The notes: generated by a model not told the origin, from the letters alone. A stretch of DNA of 64,000 bases from Lederbergia wuyishanensis (GCF_022900255.1 NZ_JALIRM010000001.1:62001-126000); one strand, 5' to 3'. Counted from the first letter of the stretch, positions 9,106 through 18,890 are shown. Made by a program: numbers and translations.

Positions 9106-9678
9106 ATGTCTATTGATCGCAAACAACTCATTATTGAGGCGGCTACAAAATCATTTTCTTTGTTCGGATATAAAGCGACCACAATGGATCAAGTGGCGAA
9201 AATAGCTAACGTTGGAAAAGGTACCATTTATACTTTTTTTAATAACAAAGAAGAATTGCTTAGTGAAATTGTAAGCTCATTAATAAAAGAAATGAAGGCA
9301 ACTGCAGAGGCAGCGATTCAAGAAGATTTATCTTTTTTTGAAAATGTCAATCTAGCTATTTATGAATTATTAAAATATAGAAAACAGCATCAATTAACGA
9401 TTAAGCTGTTTCAAGAGGAAAGAGAAATTGGAACTCCAGCTGTTAAAGAAATGATTGATAAAGTTGAGTCGGCAATTGTTAAGTATATTAAAGACAAAGT
9501 GATTGAGGCCATTGAAAAAGAAGAGATTCGAGAGTGTGATCCAGAGATAACGGCTTTTATCATACTAAAAATGTATATTTCCTTAATATTTGATTGGGAA
9601 AAGTCTCATGAACCATTGGATCAAGAAAAAATATCCGAGTTGTTCAAATTTTATTTGTTTACCGGATTATCAAAGTAG
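9106..9678 (+). CDS. yhgD: TetR/AcrR family transcriptional regulator YhgD
   Basis: This 190-residue DNA-binding protein has a TetR helix-turn-helix at about residues 20-45, seen as TTMDQVAKIANVGKGTIYTF. The rest is a helical ligand-binding domain with no recognisable ligand signature. The ATG at 9106 follows AAGGAGG by 8 nt and gives the usual short N-terminus. It stands between hemEHY and yhgE as in B. subtilis. The paired dyads before it and before yhgE suggest that it represses itself and yhgE; the inducer is unknown. Confidence 0.88.
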   Translation: MSIDRKQLIIEAATKSFSLFGYKATTMDQVAKIANVGKGTIYTFFNNKEELLSEIVSSLIKEMKATAEAAIQEDLSFFENVNLAIYELLKYRKQHQLTIKLFQEEREIGTPAVKEMIDKVESAIVKYIKDKVIEAIEKEEIRECDPEITAFIILKMYISLIFDWEKSHEPLDQEKISELFKFYLFTGLSK

Positions 9679-9703
9679 ATGATCCGCTTTTTTTGCAGTT
9701 TTT

Positions 9704-9726
9704 TGACCATTTGAAGAAAATAGTCA
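9704..9726. promoter_or_regulatory. Putative YhgD operator upstream of yhgE
   Basis: This is a second 23-bp TGAC-N15-GTCA dyad, 34 bp before the yhgE start. It keeps the outer TGACCA and TAGTCA half-sites of the copy at 9059-9081 (in opposite orientation), while the central bases differ. That pattern is expected of a true operator, not of a duplicated segment. Confidence 0.6.
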
Positions 9727-9759
9727 TAACGTTTTATGTTAAGGGAGGAAAGAATTCAT

Positions 9760-12000
9760 ATGAGAAATACTTTATTTATTGCTGAAATTAAACAAATCTT
9801 GAAAAATAAGAAACTCTTGATACCATTGATTGCAGTCATGCTCGTGCCAATATTGTATAGTGGCATGTTTCTTTGGGCGTTCTGGGATCCTTATGACCGT
9901 CTAAGTGATTTACCAGTAGCGGTTGTAAACAATGATAGAGGAGCAGTTTTTGAGAAGAAAGAGCTTCGTTTGGGAAATGAGCTTGTCAATAAATTGAAAG
10001 AAAGCAAGGATTTTAATTTCAAAGTGGTCGATAGTAACCAAGGATATAACGATCTGGAAAATAGAAAATATTATATGCTAATTGAAATACCAGAACAATT
10101 TTCTGAAAATGCGACGACTCTCTTAGATGAACATCCTAAAAAGCTGGAACTAAAATATATTCCAAATGAAGGGTATAATTTTTTATCTGCACAAATAGGA
10201 GAAACAGCTATTAAAGAAATAAAGTCTGCTGTATCTAAAGAAGTAGTAGCGACATACTCAGAAACGATGTTTGACAAAATAAAAGAAATGGGTAACGGAC
10301 TTGTTCAAGCGAGTGACGGTGCGAAAGATTTATTTGATGGAGCAGGAAAACTTAATAGCGGATCCCTTACTCTAAAAAAAGGAATTGATGAATTAGCGGC
10401 AAAATCAATTGAGTTTAATGGTGGTGTTTCTAAAGTACAATCCGGCAGCGATGAATTAGCAAAAGGAGCTACAACTCTTGCAGATGGAATTGCTCAATTA
10501 AAGGATGGGCACGGTAAGCTTGTAGATGGAGCTGTTGCCGCAAATAAAGGTGTACAGTCCTTATTGAGCGGTTCCACTACTTTAGATAAAGGCTTAAAAA
10601 GTGCTGATCAGGCAATGGAAGATGTAATTTCCGGAGCAGCACAAATCCAAGATAAAACAGAACTTTTAGCTGATAAATTAGAGGAATATGAAACAGGTGC
10701 TGGAGATGTTGCTAAAGGAGCTAGTGAATTGCATGCAGGGATTATACAAATGCAAGATAAAATAGCAAACATTGATGCTCAGTTAGCTGAACTGCCATTA
10801 CCTGACGAAGTGAAAAAGCAAATTGGCAATCAATTGAAAGCAGGCCTAGAGGAAGGCATTACAAAGCTTGAGGCTGGAAGTGGAGCAGTCGAAAAAGGAA
10901 CAAAAAGCTTACAATCTTCAGCAAAAGAATTTCAAGTCGGTGCAAGTACATTAGCCGAAAAAATGGGTGAATTAACAGAAGGACAAAATCAACTAAAAGC
11001 GGGATTGGGTGCACTTTCCTCTGGTTCAGGAGATCTTGTAAAAGGAATTCAGACTCTGGAAAGCGGACAAAATCAATTTTTGGATGGGATTTCTTTATTC
11101 GATAAAAAGCTTTCTGAAGTAAGTCAAGGAGCAAATAAACTCTCAACTGGAGCGAGTGTCTTAAGTGGCGGAATGAAGGAACTAGCATCAGGTTCTACTA
11201 AAATTAGTGAGGGAAGCAACACATTAGTCGGTGGCTCAAAAGAACTTGCAGATGGTATGAAAAAGCTTGAAGATGGATCCGCGGAGATGAAGGATAAGCT
11301 CGGAGATGCTTCAAATCAAGTAAATGAAATTAAGTCTAACGATGACACCTACGACATGATGGGAGAACCAATTAAGGTGAATAAAAAGGCAATAAATAAA
11401 GTTCCAAACTATGGAACTGGATTTGCACCATATTTTCTATCTCTTGGTCTATTTGTCGGTGCATTATTGATTTCGATTGTCTTTCCATTAAGAGAGCCTG
11501 CGATTTTACCGAAGAATGGGATTAGTTGGTTTTTAGGAAAATTCGGCGTGCTTACAACAGTGGGAATCATCCAATCACTTCTAGCTGATGCCATCATGTT
11601 GTTTGGTCTCAAAATCGAAGTGGAAAGCGTACCATTTTTCTTTTTGACAACAATCGTCACAAGTTTAACATTTATAGCATTAATCCAGTTTTTAGTGACA
11701 TTACTTGGAGATCCTGGTAGGTTCATCGCAATTATTATTCTTATATTGCAGCTGACAACAAGTGCTGGGACATTTCCGCTTGAACTGATACCTCATCCAC
11801 TTCAGCTGTTTAATTCATTTTTGCCGATGACTTATTCAGTTCATGCATATAAGGCAGTAATTTCTAGCGGAGACTTTAGTTTTATGTGGAATAACTTGGC
11901 TATCTTAAGTGTATTTATCATCGGCTTTATGATTATGACTATTGGATTTTTTCAATATAAATATAGAAGACAGTATTCATTATTAAATAGTCAAATATAA
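9760..12000 (+). CDS. yhgE: YhgE/Pip family membrane protein
   Basis: This 746-residue protein has one N-terminal membrane segment (about residues 18-38, LLIPLIAVMLVPILYSGMF). A long extracytoplasmic region (about 40-540) follows, rich in short Gly-containing repeats of the type xxGAxxLxxG with coiled-coil character. It ends in a cluster of about five membrane segments resembling ABC-2 permeases. Relatives include the lactococcal phage infection protein Pip, EsaA-like proteins and YhgE. The biochemical role in B. subtilis is not established. The start at 9760 follows AAGGGAGGA. It sits directly behind its presumed regulator gene yhgD, with a matching operator-like dyad. Confidence 0.88.
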   Translation: MRNTLFIAEIKQILKNKKLLIPLIAVMLVPILYSGMFLWAFWDPYDRLSDLPVAVVNNDRGAVFEKKELRLGNELVNKLKESKDFNFKVVDSNQGYNDLENRKYYMLIEIPEQFSENATTLLDEHPKKLELKYIPNEGYNFLSAQIGETAIKEIKSAVSKEVVATYSETMFDKIKEMGNGLVQASDGAKDLFDGAGKLNSGSLTLKKGIDELAAKSIEFNGGVSKVQSGSDELAKGATTLADGIAQLKDGHGKLVDGAVAANKGVQSLLSGSTTLDKGLKSADQAMEDVISGAAQIQDKTELLADKLEEYETGAGDVAKGASELHAGIIQMQDKIANIDAQLAELPLPDEVKKQIGNQLKAGLEEGITKLEAGSGAVEKGTKSLQSSAKEFQVGASTLAEKMGELTEGQNQLKAGLGALSSGSGDLVKGIQTLESGQNQFLDGISLFDKKLSEVSQGANKLSTGASVLSGGMKELASGSTKISEGSNTLVGGSKELADGMKKLEDGSAEMKDKLGDASNQVNEIKSNDDTYDMMGEPIKVNKKAINKVPNYGTGFAPYFLSLGLFVGALLISIVFPLREPAILPKNGISWFLGKFGVLTTVGIIQSLLADAIMLFGLKIEVESVPFFFLTTIVTSLTFIALIQFLVTLLGDPGRFIAIIILILQLTTSAGTFPLELIPHPLQLFNSFLPMTYSVHAYKAVISSGDFSFMWNNLAILSVFIIGFMIMTIGFFQYKYRRQYSLLNSQI

Positions 12001-12002
12001 AT

Positions 12003-12050
12003 TAAAGGTGTGCTCAATCGTCCTATGAATGACGTATTGGCACACCTTTA
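12003..12050. terminator. Hairpin between convergent yhgE and sco
   Basis: AAAGGTGTGC pairs with GCACACCTTT (12004-12013 with 12040-12049) around a 26-nt loop. Flanking T content is modest, so termination strength is uncertain in both directions. Confidence 0.55.
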
Positions 12051-12053
12051 AAA

Positions 12054-12626
12054 TTATTGTTTATTAGCAGCTTTTATATCTTTTACAATTTGTTTAAATG
12101 GGACATCCTCGTTTCCAGGATAATCCGCTATAATTTCTCCTTTTTTATTTAGGAGATAAAATCTTACACCGTGTATGACTTGATCATCGTTTTTTGGTTT
12201 TTTAATAATTGTTTTAAAGTTTTTTGGTCCGTAGTCCTCAATTTCTTTTTGAGAGTAGCCCGTCAAAAAATGCCAAGTTGAAAAATCGGCATCGAACGCT
12301 TCACCATATTTTTTTAGCGCTTCTGGTGTATCAATTACAGGATCGATACTAAATGATACGAAATGAACATCTTGCAATCCAGCATCTTTCACATCTTGCT
12401 GAAGCTGGCTCATATTCGCGGTCATTGGGGGACATACGGTTGTACAGTTTGTAAATACAAAATCAGCTACCCATACTTTTCCTTTTAGATCTTCAAGACC
12501 AAAAGGTTTTCCATCCTGATCTGTATAATTAAAATCTTTTATTGGGGTGCCACTTTTAGGGGCAGATGAACATGCGCTTAATATAAGAATAATCAAAAAT
12601 AAAAGGGCAAATAACCGTTTTTTCAT
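12054..12626 (-). CDS. Sco1/SenC-type copper chaperone lipoprotein
   Basis: The 190 residues start with a lipoprotein signal (MKKRLFALLF, lipobox LSAC at about 16-19). A thioredoxin-like Sco domain follows. The copper-binding CxxxC is visible in FTNCTTVCPPM near residue 61, and the ligand His in VIHGVRFYLL near 150. Sco proteins deliver copper to the CuA site of cytochrome c oxidase on the outer membrane face. B. subtilis YpmQ (BsSco) is the closest named type, but its gene is not at this locus there. The gene is monocistronic and convergent with yhgE. Confidence 0.88.
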   Translation of the reverse strand: MKKRLFALLFLIILILSACSSAPKSGTPIKDFNYTDQDGKPFGLEDLKGKVWVADFVFTNCTTVCPPMTANMSQLQQDVKDAGLQDVHFVSFSIDPVIDTPEALKKYGEAFDADFSTWHFLTGYSQKEIEDYGPKNFKTIIKKPKNDDQVIHGVRFYLLNKKGEIIADYPGNEDVPFKQIVKDIKAANKQ

Positions 12627-12729
12627 AAACTTGGATAAACCTCCTAGAAAACAATCCTATATAAATACATTATATACTACTCGTTCAAATTATAGGTTTT
12701 TTCATCAGATTGTTCGGAAATTGTCCAAA

Positions 12730-12753
12730 TAAAAAGGAAGCTTAAAGCTTCCT
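12730..12753 (-). terminator. Rho-independent terminator of the MFS gene
   Basis: GGAAGCTT pairs with AAGCTTCC (12736-12743 with 12745-12752), followed on the minus strand by five T, one A and three T. It abuts the stop codon of the exporter gene. Confidence 0.7.
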
Positions 12754-14258
12754 TAAGTCCTAGCTTTTTTCACTGGCATTTCAACCCTTTCCTTACTCAT
12801 CAAGAAAATAAATAGGACTGCCAACAAAGCAGGGATTAGTGCCCAAATAAAGGTTTGTGCAATAGAATTAGATAAAGCATCAGTGATTTTATCTAAGACG
12901 TTTGCAGGTATTTCTTTTCGTGCTTCTGGGGATAAAAGCTGTCTAGAATCACCAAATCCCTTTCCATTTCCCATTCCAGCAAATTCTTGTGTTAAGGAAT
13001 TTGTAAATATGTTTCTCTGAATAATCCCGAAAATCGTAATACCTAGTGTCATTCCTAACGAACGAAAGAACGAAAGTGAAGACGTAGCTGAACCACGTTG
13101 TCGCATATCAAAGTTATGAATAGCTGACATACTTAAAGTTGAAAAATTAAATCCTACTCCGTAGCCGGTAATAATCATAAATATCGTCACTACGATGCGT
13201 GACGTATCAGGAGTCAGTGTACCTAATAAAAATATACCAGTAACAAAAAAGATTCCGGACAAAATCATAATATTACGGTAACTTGTTTTAGTTGTTAATA
13301 ATCCTCCAGACTGACTGCCGAAGACTGACCCAAGCATCATCGGAGTTAAAATAAGACCCGAGTTGGTCGCCGTTCCACCGAATACTCCTTGAATATAAAT
13401 AGGTATGTAAATCGTTGCGACGATGAAGGTAGCTCCATAAAAAAATGCAATCGCGTTACTTGTGGCAAATAGCCGTTGTTTAAACATTTGAAACGAAATA
13501 ATTGGTTCTGTTGCTTTTCTTTCAACTAACAGGAAGACAATAAAAAATGCTATAAATAGACTAAATAAACCAAGGATAATCCAGGAACCCCATGCATATT
13601 GATTTCCTCCGAGTTCAAGGGCAAACATTAAACATACAACTGCACCTACTAAAGTAAAAGCTCCCCACCAATCTATTTTCTGTGACTTATGCTCAAGCGA
13701 CTCTTTATAGAAGTAGAAAATGAGTGCAAAGGAAATAATTCCAATTGGAACATTTATAAAGAATATCCAATGCCACCCAATGTATTCTGAAATATACGCT
13801 CCTAATAGTGGACCGAAAAGACTAGAAGTTCCAAAAACAGCTCCAAAAAGCCCTGTCATTTTACCTCGTTTCTCAGGTGGGAAAATATCAAACACTATGG
13901 TAAAGGCGATCGGCATCAACGCCCCTCCGCCGACACCCTGAATGGCTCGATAAATACTGAGTTGAGTGATTGTATTTGCAGTTCCACAAAGAATAGATCC
14001 AATTAGGAAAACAACTAAACCAAAAATAAAAAAACGTTTACGGCCATACATATCCGATAATTTCCCGAATATCGGAGTTCCTGCCATAACGGTTACCAAA
14101 TAGGCTGATGTCACCCACACAAATTTATCAAATCCACCAAGATCGGCAACAATCGTCCCCATAGATGTTGCCACTATCGTATTATCCATTGCGGACATTA
14201 AAATAGCCAGCAATAATCCCGTGACAACAAAACCTAATTTACTCTCTTTAGCAACCAT
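12753..14258 (-). CDS. DHA2 family MFS multidrug exporter (EmrB/QacA-like)
   Basis: This 501-residue, highly hydrophobic protein is of the length and pattern of the 14-helix drug:H+ antiporters. Motif D1 (MDNTIVATSMGTIVADL) is near residue 25, motif A (GKLSDMYGRKRFF) near 65, and motif C in the region GAVFGTSSLFGPLLGAY. The family exports cationic or amphipathic compounds using the proton gradient; the substrate cannot be read from sequence. The ATG follows GAAAGGGGTAAGCC. No regulator gene adjoins it; the nearest neighbour upstream is a 45-residue membrane protein on the same strand. Confidence 0.87.
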   Translation of the reverse strand: MVAKESKLGFVVTGLLLAILMSAMDNTIVATSMGTIVADLGGFDKFVWVTSAYLVTVMAGTPIFGKLSDMYGRKRFFIFGLVVFLIGSILCGTANTITQLSIYRAIQGVGGGALMPIAFTIVFDIFPPEKRGKMTGLFGAVFGTSSLFGPLLGAYISEYIGWHWIFFINVPIGIISFALIFYFYKESLEHKSQKIDWWGAFTLVGAVVCLMFALELGGNQYAWGSWIILGLFSLFIAFFIVFLLVERKATEPIISFQMFKQRLFATSNAIAFFYGATFIVATIYIPIYIQGVFGGTATNSGLILTPMMLGSVFGSQSGGLLTTKTSYRNIMILSGIFFVTGIFLLGTLTPDTSRIVVTIFMIITGYGVGFNFSTLSMSAIHNFDMRQRGSATSSLSFFRSLGMTLGITIFGIIQRNIFTNSLTQEFAGMGNGKGFGDSRQLLSPEARKEIPANVLDKITDALSNSIAQTFIWALIPALLAVLFIFLMSKERVEMPVKKART

Positions 14259-14329
14259 GGCTTACCCCTTTCTTACAAAAAGATTTAGTGTGAATATAAC
14301 AATATTGGATAAAAGCACTGTTGCAATAA

Positions 14330-14381
14330 AAAAAAAGATATTGATATTATAATATTAGTCTATTCACCAATATCTTTTAAT
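14330..14381 (-). terminator. Terminator of the 45-residue membrane protein gene
   Basis: On the minus strand AAAGATATTG pairs with CAATATCTTT about 24 nt later and is followed by nine T. The stem includes the last codons of the small gene (14360-14497), so the stop codon lies in the loop. Confidence 0.65.
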
Positions 14382-14497
14382 TTTTTTGGTTGCCTTTTTG
14401 TACGGAAAATACTTAAGTTAACGATTAAATAGATTAACTCTTCAATTATTGCAAATGCAATGAAAGGGATAGACAGGTAAAGAATCCAGTCCCACAT
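14360..14497 (-). CDS. Small membrane protein, function unknown
   Basis: This 45-residue protein begins MWDWILYLSIPFIAFAIIEE. It has one long hydrophobic helix (about residues 4-32) and a short basic tail with TKRQPKK near residues 36-42. The ATG at 14497 follows AAGGAAGGTG by 7 nt, and a terminator follows the stop, so it looks like a real single gene. I do not recognise the family. It could share regulation with the exporter downstream, but a terminator separates them. Confidence 0.65.
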   Translation of the reverse strand: MWDWILYLSIPFIAFAIIEELIYLIVNLSIFRTKRQPKKLKDIGE

Positions 14498-14623
14498 AAA
14501 AACACCTTCCTTTGCTTTAAATAATAAAGTAGTATCTAAAATATACAAATTTTGGTGGGGGTGTGTCAAAGACTTTTTTAAAAGTTAAGAAAAGATTGTC
14601 ATTTTTCGTATATTTTCTTGAAA

Positions 14624-15103
14624 ATGGAAGGTCTTAAGGTTCGTTTAACAATGAGTGAGGCAACGGGGGATGATGAGTTGATTAAAGAATTACAGAGTAA
14701 GGAAGAAATTTTGGCTGGATATCAAGTTATGAAACATTTAAGAACCCACCTTGATGAAGAATTATATTTAAAGCTCGTTATTGAATCCAAAGAAAAAGAG
14801 TTTTATAGATTAGCAGCCCATTATAACCCAAACGGAAATATTGTTGCGGTTGTTGGCTTTATGCCGATGATTACACTTTATTATGGGCATTACATATGGG
14901 TGTGTGATTTAGTTACAGATCCAAATGAAAGGTCAAAGGGATATGGTGATAAGCTTTTAACCTATGTTCACGAATGGGCAAAAGCAAATGGTTATAATAA
15001 AGTAGCCTTGTCTTCAGGTTTGCAACGTATAGACGCACACCGTTTTTATGAGGAAAAAATGCAATATGATAAAGTCAGCTACGTATTTTTAAAGAATGTA
15101 TAA
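14624..15103 (+). CDS. GNAT family N-acetyltransferase
   Basis: This is a Gcn5-related acetyltransferase of about 160 residues. The acetyl-CoA site is visible as [20 protein letters not shown] (V/I-x-x-x-R/Q-x-x-G-x-G/A pattern) near residue 92-111, followed by a C-terminal [11 protein letters not shown] segment. The substrate is unknown. The start is not well fixed: an ATG at 14624 has no clear ribosome-binding site, and a second ATG at 14651 lies about 10 nt after AAGG and may be the true start. It precedes a MazG-type gene by 20 nt on the same strand, so the two are probably co-transcribed. Confidence 0.82.
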   Translation: MEGLKVRLTMSEATGDDELIKELQSKEEILAGYQVMKHLRTHLDEELYLKLVIESKEKEFYRLAAHYNPNGNIVAVVGFMPMITLYYGHYIWVCDLVTDPNERSKGYGDKLLTYVHEWAKANGYNKVALSSGLQRIDAHRFYEEKMQYDKVSYVFLKNV

Positions 15104-15123
15104 ACGTAATGAAGGAGAGCATG

Positions 15124-15504
15124 ATGGAAAAATTACAAAATTATTATCGCAGCTTTGAAAAAGAAATGGGATACAATCTATTTGATGAAAACAGCTTTCA
15201 AGCCAATCAGACATTTCTACTATATATACATATGTTATTAACGACTGAAGTCGCTGAGGTTGCAGAGGAGTTCAGAAGTATGTTTGATCAATCAGAGAAG
15301 TTCTTATCTGAAGGCTATAGTGATATAGAAGCTATGGCGTTGGCGAAAGAATCAATTAAAGACAACCTAGGTAAAGAATTGGCCGACTGTCTTGCATATT
15401 TACTGAAACTTGCTAATTACTTTGAATATGATCTAGAAACTGAATTATATTCGAAGCTGGAGGAAATTAAAAGAACTAGGAAGAGATATAAAATACATAA
15501 GTAA
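15124..15504 (+). CDS. MazG-like nucleotide pyrophosphohydrolase
   Basis: This 126-residue all-helical protein has the MazG metal-binding pattern, EVAEVAEEFR near residue 39 and ELADCLAYLLKLANYF near 84 (ExxE and ExxD type). The family hydrolyses NTPs or dNTPs to monophosphates and acts in nucleotide-pool cleaning. The ATG at 15124 lies 6 nt after AAGGAG; an upstream in-frame ATG at 15109 would place that ribosome-binding site inside the gene. A hairpin follows at 15516-15546. Confidence 0.8.
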   Translation: MEKLQNYYRSFEKEMGYNLFDENSFQANQTFLLYIHMLLTTEVAEVAEEFRSMFDQSEKFLSEGYSDIEAMALAKESIKDNLGKELADCLAYLLKLANYFEYDLETELYSKLEEIKRTRKRYKIHK

Positions 15505-15515
15505 ATTTTCGTACA

Positions 15516-15546
15516 TGCCAAACATTGTGTTAAGCGATGTTTGGCA
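15516..15546 (+). terminator. Hairpin after the MazG-like gene
   Basis: TGCCAAACAT pairs perfectly with ATGTTTGGCA (15516-15525 with 15537-15546) across an 11-nt loop. Only a short T-rich tail follows, so this is a probable terminator of moderate strength. Confidence 0.55.
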
Positions 15547-15677
15547 TTAAATTGTTGGAGTCGATGAAACTTAGATAAATTTCAATTTAAGATTGAATTA
15601 TGCTCTGTTCGAGATGAGAACCATTGAAATAGCTATATGACCTCAGGTTTGAATAGTCATTATCATGATCGAATATT

Positions 15678-16060
15678 CATATCGGTCTTGAAGCCGTATT
15701 AATGCTCGATGGAACTTATTGAAAAAAGGAATTAATCGATGAATTCGTATTAATTCACGATGAAACTCATTGAAAAAAGGAATTGATCGATAATTCCGTG
15801 TTAATTCACGGTGAAACTCATTAAAAAAAGGAATTGATCGATAATCTCAAGCTAATTCACGATGAAACTCATGAAAAAAGAGAATTGATCGATAATTCCG
15901 TGCTAATTCACGATGAAACTCATTGAAAAAAGAAATTGTTCGATAATCTCAAGTTAATTCACCATAAAACTCCTCGAAGAATAAAGTTGGTCGATAATCA
16001 AGTGATAATTCCCGAAGTATGATAAAACAACTAATTTGTTAGAGAATCAAGAGATAATTC
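15678..16060. repeat. 51-bp direct tandem repeat array, about seven decaying units
   Basis: Units begin at 15678, 15729, 15780, 15831, 15882, 15933 and 15984, each exactly 51 bp; a last degenerate copy follows from about 16035. The middle four are most alike, sharing GAATTGATCGATAAT, TAATTCAC and GAAACTCAT; the outer ones are diverged. The period is 17 codons, and one forward frame reads ELID...LIHDETH in each unit, but most units carry an in-frame stop after that, so it is not now a coding repeat. Units are directly adjacent without unique spacers, so it is not CRISPR. The whole gap 15547-16503 has no intact gene. Confidence 0.85.
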
Positions 16061-16179
16061 AAAATTAAGTTCAGTAAAAAATTTGAAATAGAAAATATAA
16101 TACACTTGAAAACAGTTGAGTCTATTTACATTCAACAATACTTCAAATAAATTTTTTTGATGCTATTATATAAGGAAGT

Positions 16180-16320
16180 GAAGAGGAGGAGGTTGAACTA
16201 CATAATAAAGAAATCATATAGATTATGCGGGAAAACAGGAAACATCAAGAATTAATTTTGGAGAAAGTGTCAAAGAATGAGCGAAAGATTGGTTTTATTA
16301 AATACACCTTGATTTTTTGA
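16180..16320 (+). pseudogene. Possible relic of a helical regulator-like protein
   Basis: A frame with one internal stop reads EEEVELHNKEII, stop, then IMRENRKHQELILEK and VSKNERKIG, ending at a TGA at 16318. The charge pattern resembles a helical C-terminal region as in MerR-type regulators, but this is only a resemblance. It could be chance open frame. The surrounding 16061-16503 holds nothing else that I can support. Confidence 0.25.
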
Positions 16321-16503
16321 TGTGGAAACATAAAAAATTTGAATGAAATATACACCTATGAAAAATCCCCAAGTCTTTTCTTCTCATATTATTCATTTTT
16401 CAACTACAGATAAATATTCCATTATTTTTAAATTCTACTAAGATTCAAAAGATGAAACAAATTTCACTGGATTTTTTCATATACCATTGAAAGGACAATC
16501 CTA

Positions 16504-16956
16504 ATGAACTTGTCTTTCTACAATCATATTCCTGAAAAAGAAGTGTTGGATGGAATATTACAAATACATGAAGGTATTTTTCAAGATTCTCTAGATTTAG
16601 TTAAGAAAATGGAAAACAAACTTGGACTCCTAATCCAAGTAGCTTGCAAAGATGCAAAAGTAGTTGGCTACAAAATTGGATACGAGCTTTCTAATGTGAA
16701 ATTCTATAGTTGGCTTGGTGGTGTGGATCCAAAATATAGAAACAAAGGAATCGCTCAAAAGTTAATGGAAAAGCAACATCAATATCTGAAAGAGCAAGGC
16801 TACAATATTGTACAAACGAAAACCCAAAACAAATGGAGGCAAATGCTGATTTTAAACTTAAAAAATGGATTTAGCATAGTTGATACATATACTGATAATA
16901 ATGGAGAAATCAAAATTGTACTTGAAAAAAATTTGCAACTCAATGATTGGTTCTAA
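16504..16956 (+). CDS. GNAT family N-acetyltransferase
   Basis: This 150-residue acetyltransferase carries the acetyl-CoA loop in WLGGVDPKYRNKGIAQKLM near residues 72-90 and a C-terminal NLKNGFSIVDTY segment typical of the fold end. The ATG follows GAAAGGACA. The next gene, a YdcF-like protein, starts 22 nt after its stop on the same strand, suggesting co-transcription. The substrate is unknown. The family is clear, the function is not. Confidence 0.85.
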   Translation: MNLSFYNHIPEKEVLDGILQIHEGIFQDSLDLVKKMENKLGLLIQVACKDAKVVGYKIGYELSNVKFYSWLGGVDPKYRNKGIAQKLMEKQHQYLKEQGYNIVQTKTQNKWRQMLILNLKNGFSIVDTYTDNNGEIKIVLEKNLQLNDWF

Positions 16957-16978
16957 TTGTGTTGGAGGGGAATGTGGT

Positions 16979-17581
16979 ATGAAGATTTCCGAATTACAAT
17001 TCGAAGACCTAACAGATGAACTAATGACGAAGCTTTTATATAGTGACATTAATGACGACCACGAAAAAGGCGATTGCATCATGGTCTTTGGAAGTAGTAA
17101 AGCAGTTCAATATAGACTGCCAAGAGCAATACAGTTATATCAGGAAGGTAGAGCAAATAAACTACTATTTTCAGGTGGAGTAGCTTGGAATGGGAATGAC
17201 TTGCCCGAAGCTATTGTCTTAAAGAATAAAGCGATGGAATTGGGAATTCCAGAAGAAGATATTTTGATTGAAACAATATCGACTAATACGAAAGAAAATA
17301 TACTTGCCTCCTTATTAGTTTTAGATCGATACTGTGATTTGCATAAAATAAAAAGGATATTGATTGTAACAGCGAGTTATCATATGAAGAGAACGTATTT
17401 AACCTTAAAAACGTATATGCCAAGTTGGATTGAATTCTCGCTTTGTCCTGCAGAAGATCAAAGTACGAAGCAGGATAACTGGTTTTTAAATGTACATGGT
17501 AGAAAGAGGGTTACGGAAGAGTCACGAAAAATTATATCTTATATTAGAGAAGGAGCAATTGTTGACGCGACACTTCCGTAA
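16979..17581 (+). CDS. YdcF/DUF218 family protein
   Basis: This 200-residue soluble protein has DUF218 hallmarks: CIMVFGSSKAVQYRLPRAIQ with a GxS near residues 28-47, LLFSGGVAWNG near 61, the IETISTNTKENI motif near 100, and the ILIVTASYHMKRT motif near 132. The family includes SanA and YdcF, linked to envelope functions or S-adenosylmethionine binding, but no reaction is firmly assigned to cytosolic forms. No signal peptide is seen. The ATG at 16979 follows GGAGGGG; an earlier frame opening from 16880 overlaps the upstream gene and has no support. Confidence 0.82.
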   Translation: MKISELQFEDLTDELMTKLLYSDINDDHEKGDCIMVFGSSKAVQYRLPRAIQLYQEGRANKLLFSGGVAWNGNDLPEAIVLKNKAMELGIPEEDILIETISTNTKENILASLLVLDRYCDLHKIKRILIVTASYHMKRTYLTLKTYMPSWIEFSLCPAEDQSTKQDNWFLNVHGRKRVTEESRKIISYIREGAIVDATLP

Positions 17582-17603
17582 AATTTAGTAAAATAATACG
17601 CCT

Positions 17604-17744
17604 TTAATAATCTATTTCTTCATAATCTTTTGGTTGAGGTATCGGCTTACCAGTCTCTTGGTCAAGATAATCGTCCACCGATTGCTTTCGCTCATTTTTC
17701 ATATGGTTTTGATGATTTTTATTATTTTTTTGTTGTTTTTTCAT
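17604..17744 (-). CDS. Small hydrophilic protein, function unknown
   Basis: This 46-residue protein begins MKKQQKNNKNHQNHMKNERK, contains SVDDYLDQETGKPIPQPKDY near residues 22-41 and ends at a TAA at 17606-17604. The ATG at 17744 lies behind AAAGGAAG. The N-terminal half is Lys/Asn/Gln-rich and the C-terminal half acidic with prolines, so it is probably unstructured. Codon use and the ribosome-binding site support a real gene, but I do not recognise the family. The 17745-18051 gap upstream holds a TGGTAAAAT extended -10-like element near 17989 for mapB and nothing else that I can name. Confidence 0.6.
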   Translation of the reverse strand: MKKQQKNNKNHQNHMKNERKQSVDDYLDQETGKPIPQPKDYEEIDY

Positions 17745-18036
17745 CTCAATACACTTCCTTTACCATTTAAAAATATTATGCATTAGCTAGGAACTAAATA
17801 TGTTCGGAAAGTTATAACATTGAGAGCAGTAAACAGAGAGTGTGGATGGGGAATATTTCCAACTTAAACTAAAGTTATAACAAGTAAACCGGAAACGTAT
17901 CTAGCGCATTGAGATAAAAAGATGCTGTTTTTAGAGTCAACTAGGGGTGAATTTTTTAGTACTCAAATACATTGACTGTGAAGGATTATGGTAAAATCAT
18001 ATTTGTACAATTATTAAGGTAAAGAATTAAATATAG

Positions 18037-18795
<759 letters not shown>

Positions 18796-18890
18796 AATGC
18801 ACTCTTAACAATATGACAAAACAAAGCAGATAGAGACAGGATTGCTGGCCCTGATATTGCTATGATTTATTCAAGGGAGGGGGCTGCTAT

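Noticed and set aside
10300-11300. DNA-level tandem repeats inside yhgE
   Set aside because: The similarity is at protein level (Gly-spaced coiled-coil repeats usual in this family); bases vary too much for a repeat array.
15678-16060. CRISPR array
   Set aside because: Repeats abut with no unique spacers, units diverge gradually, and no cas genes are present.
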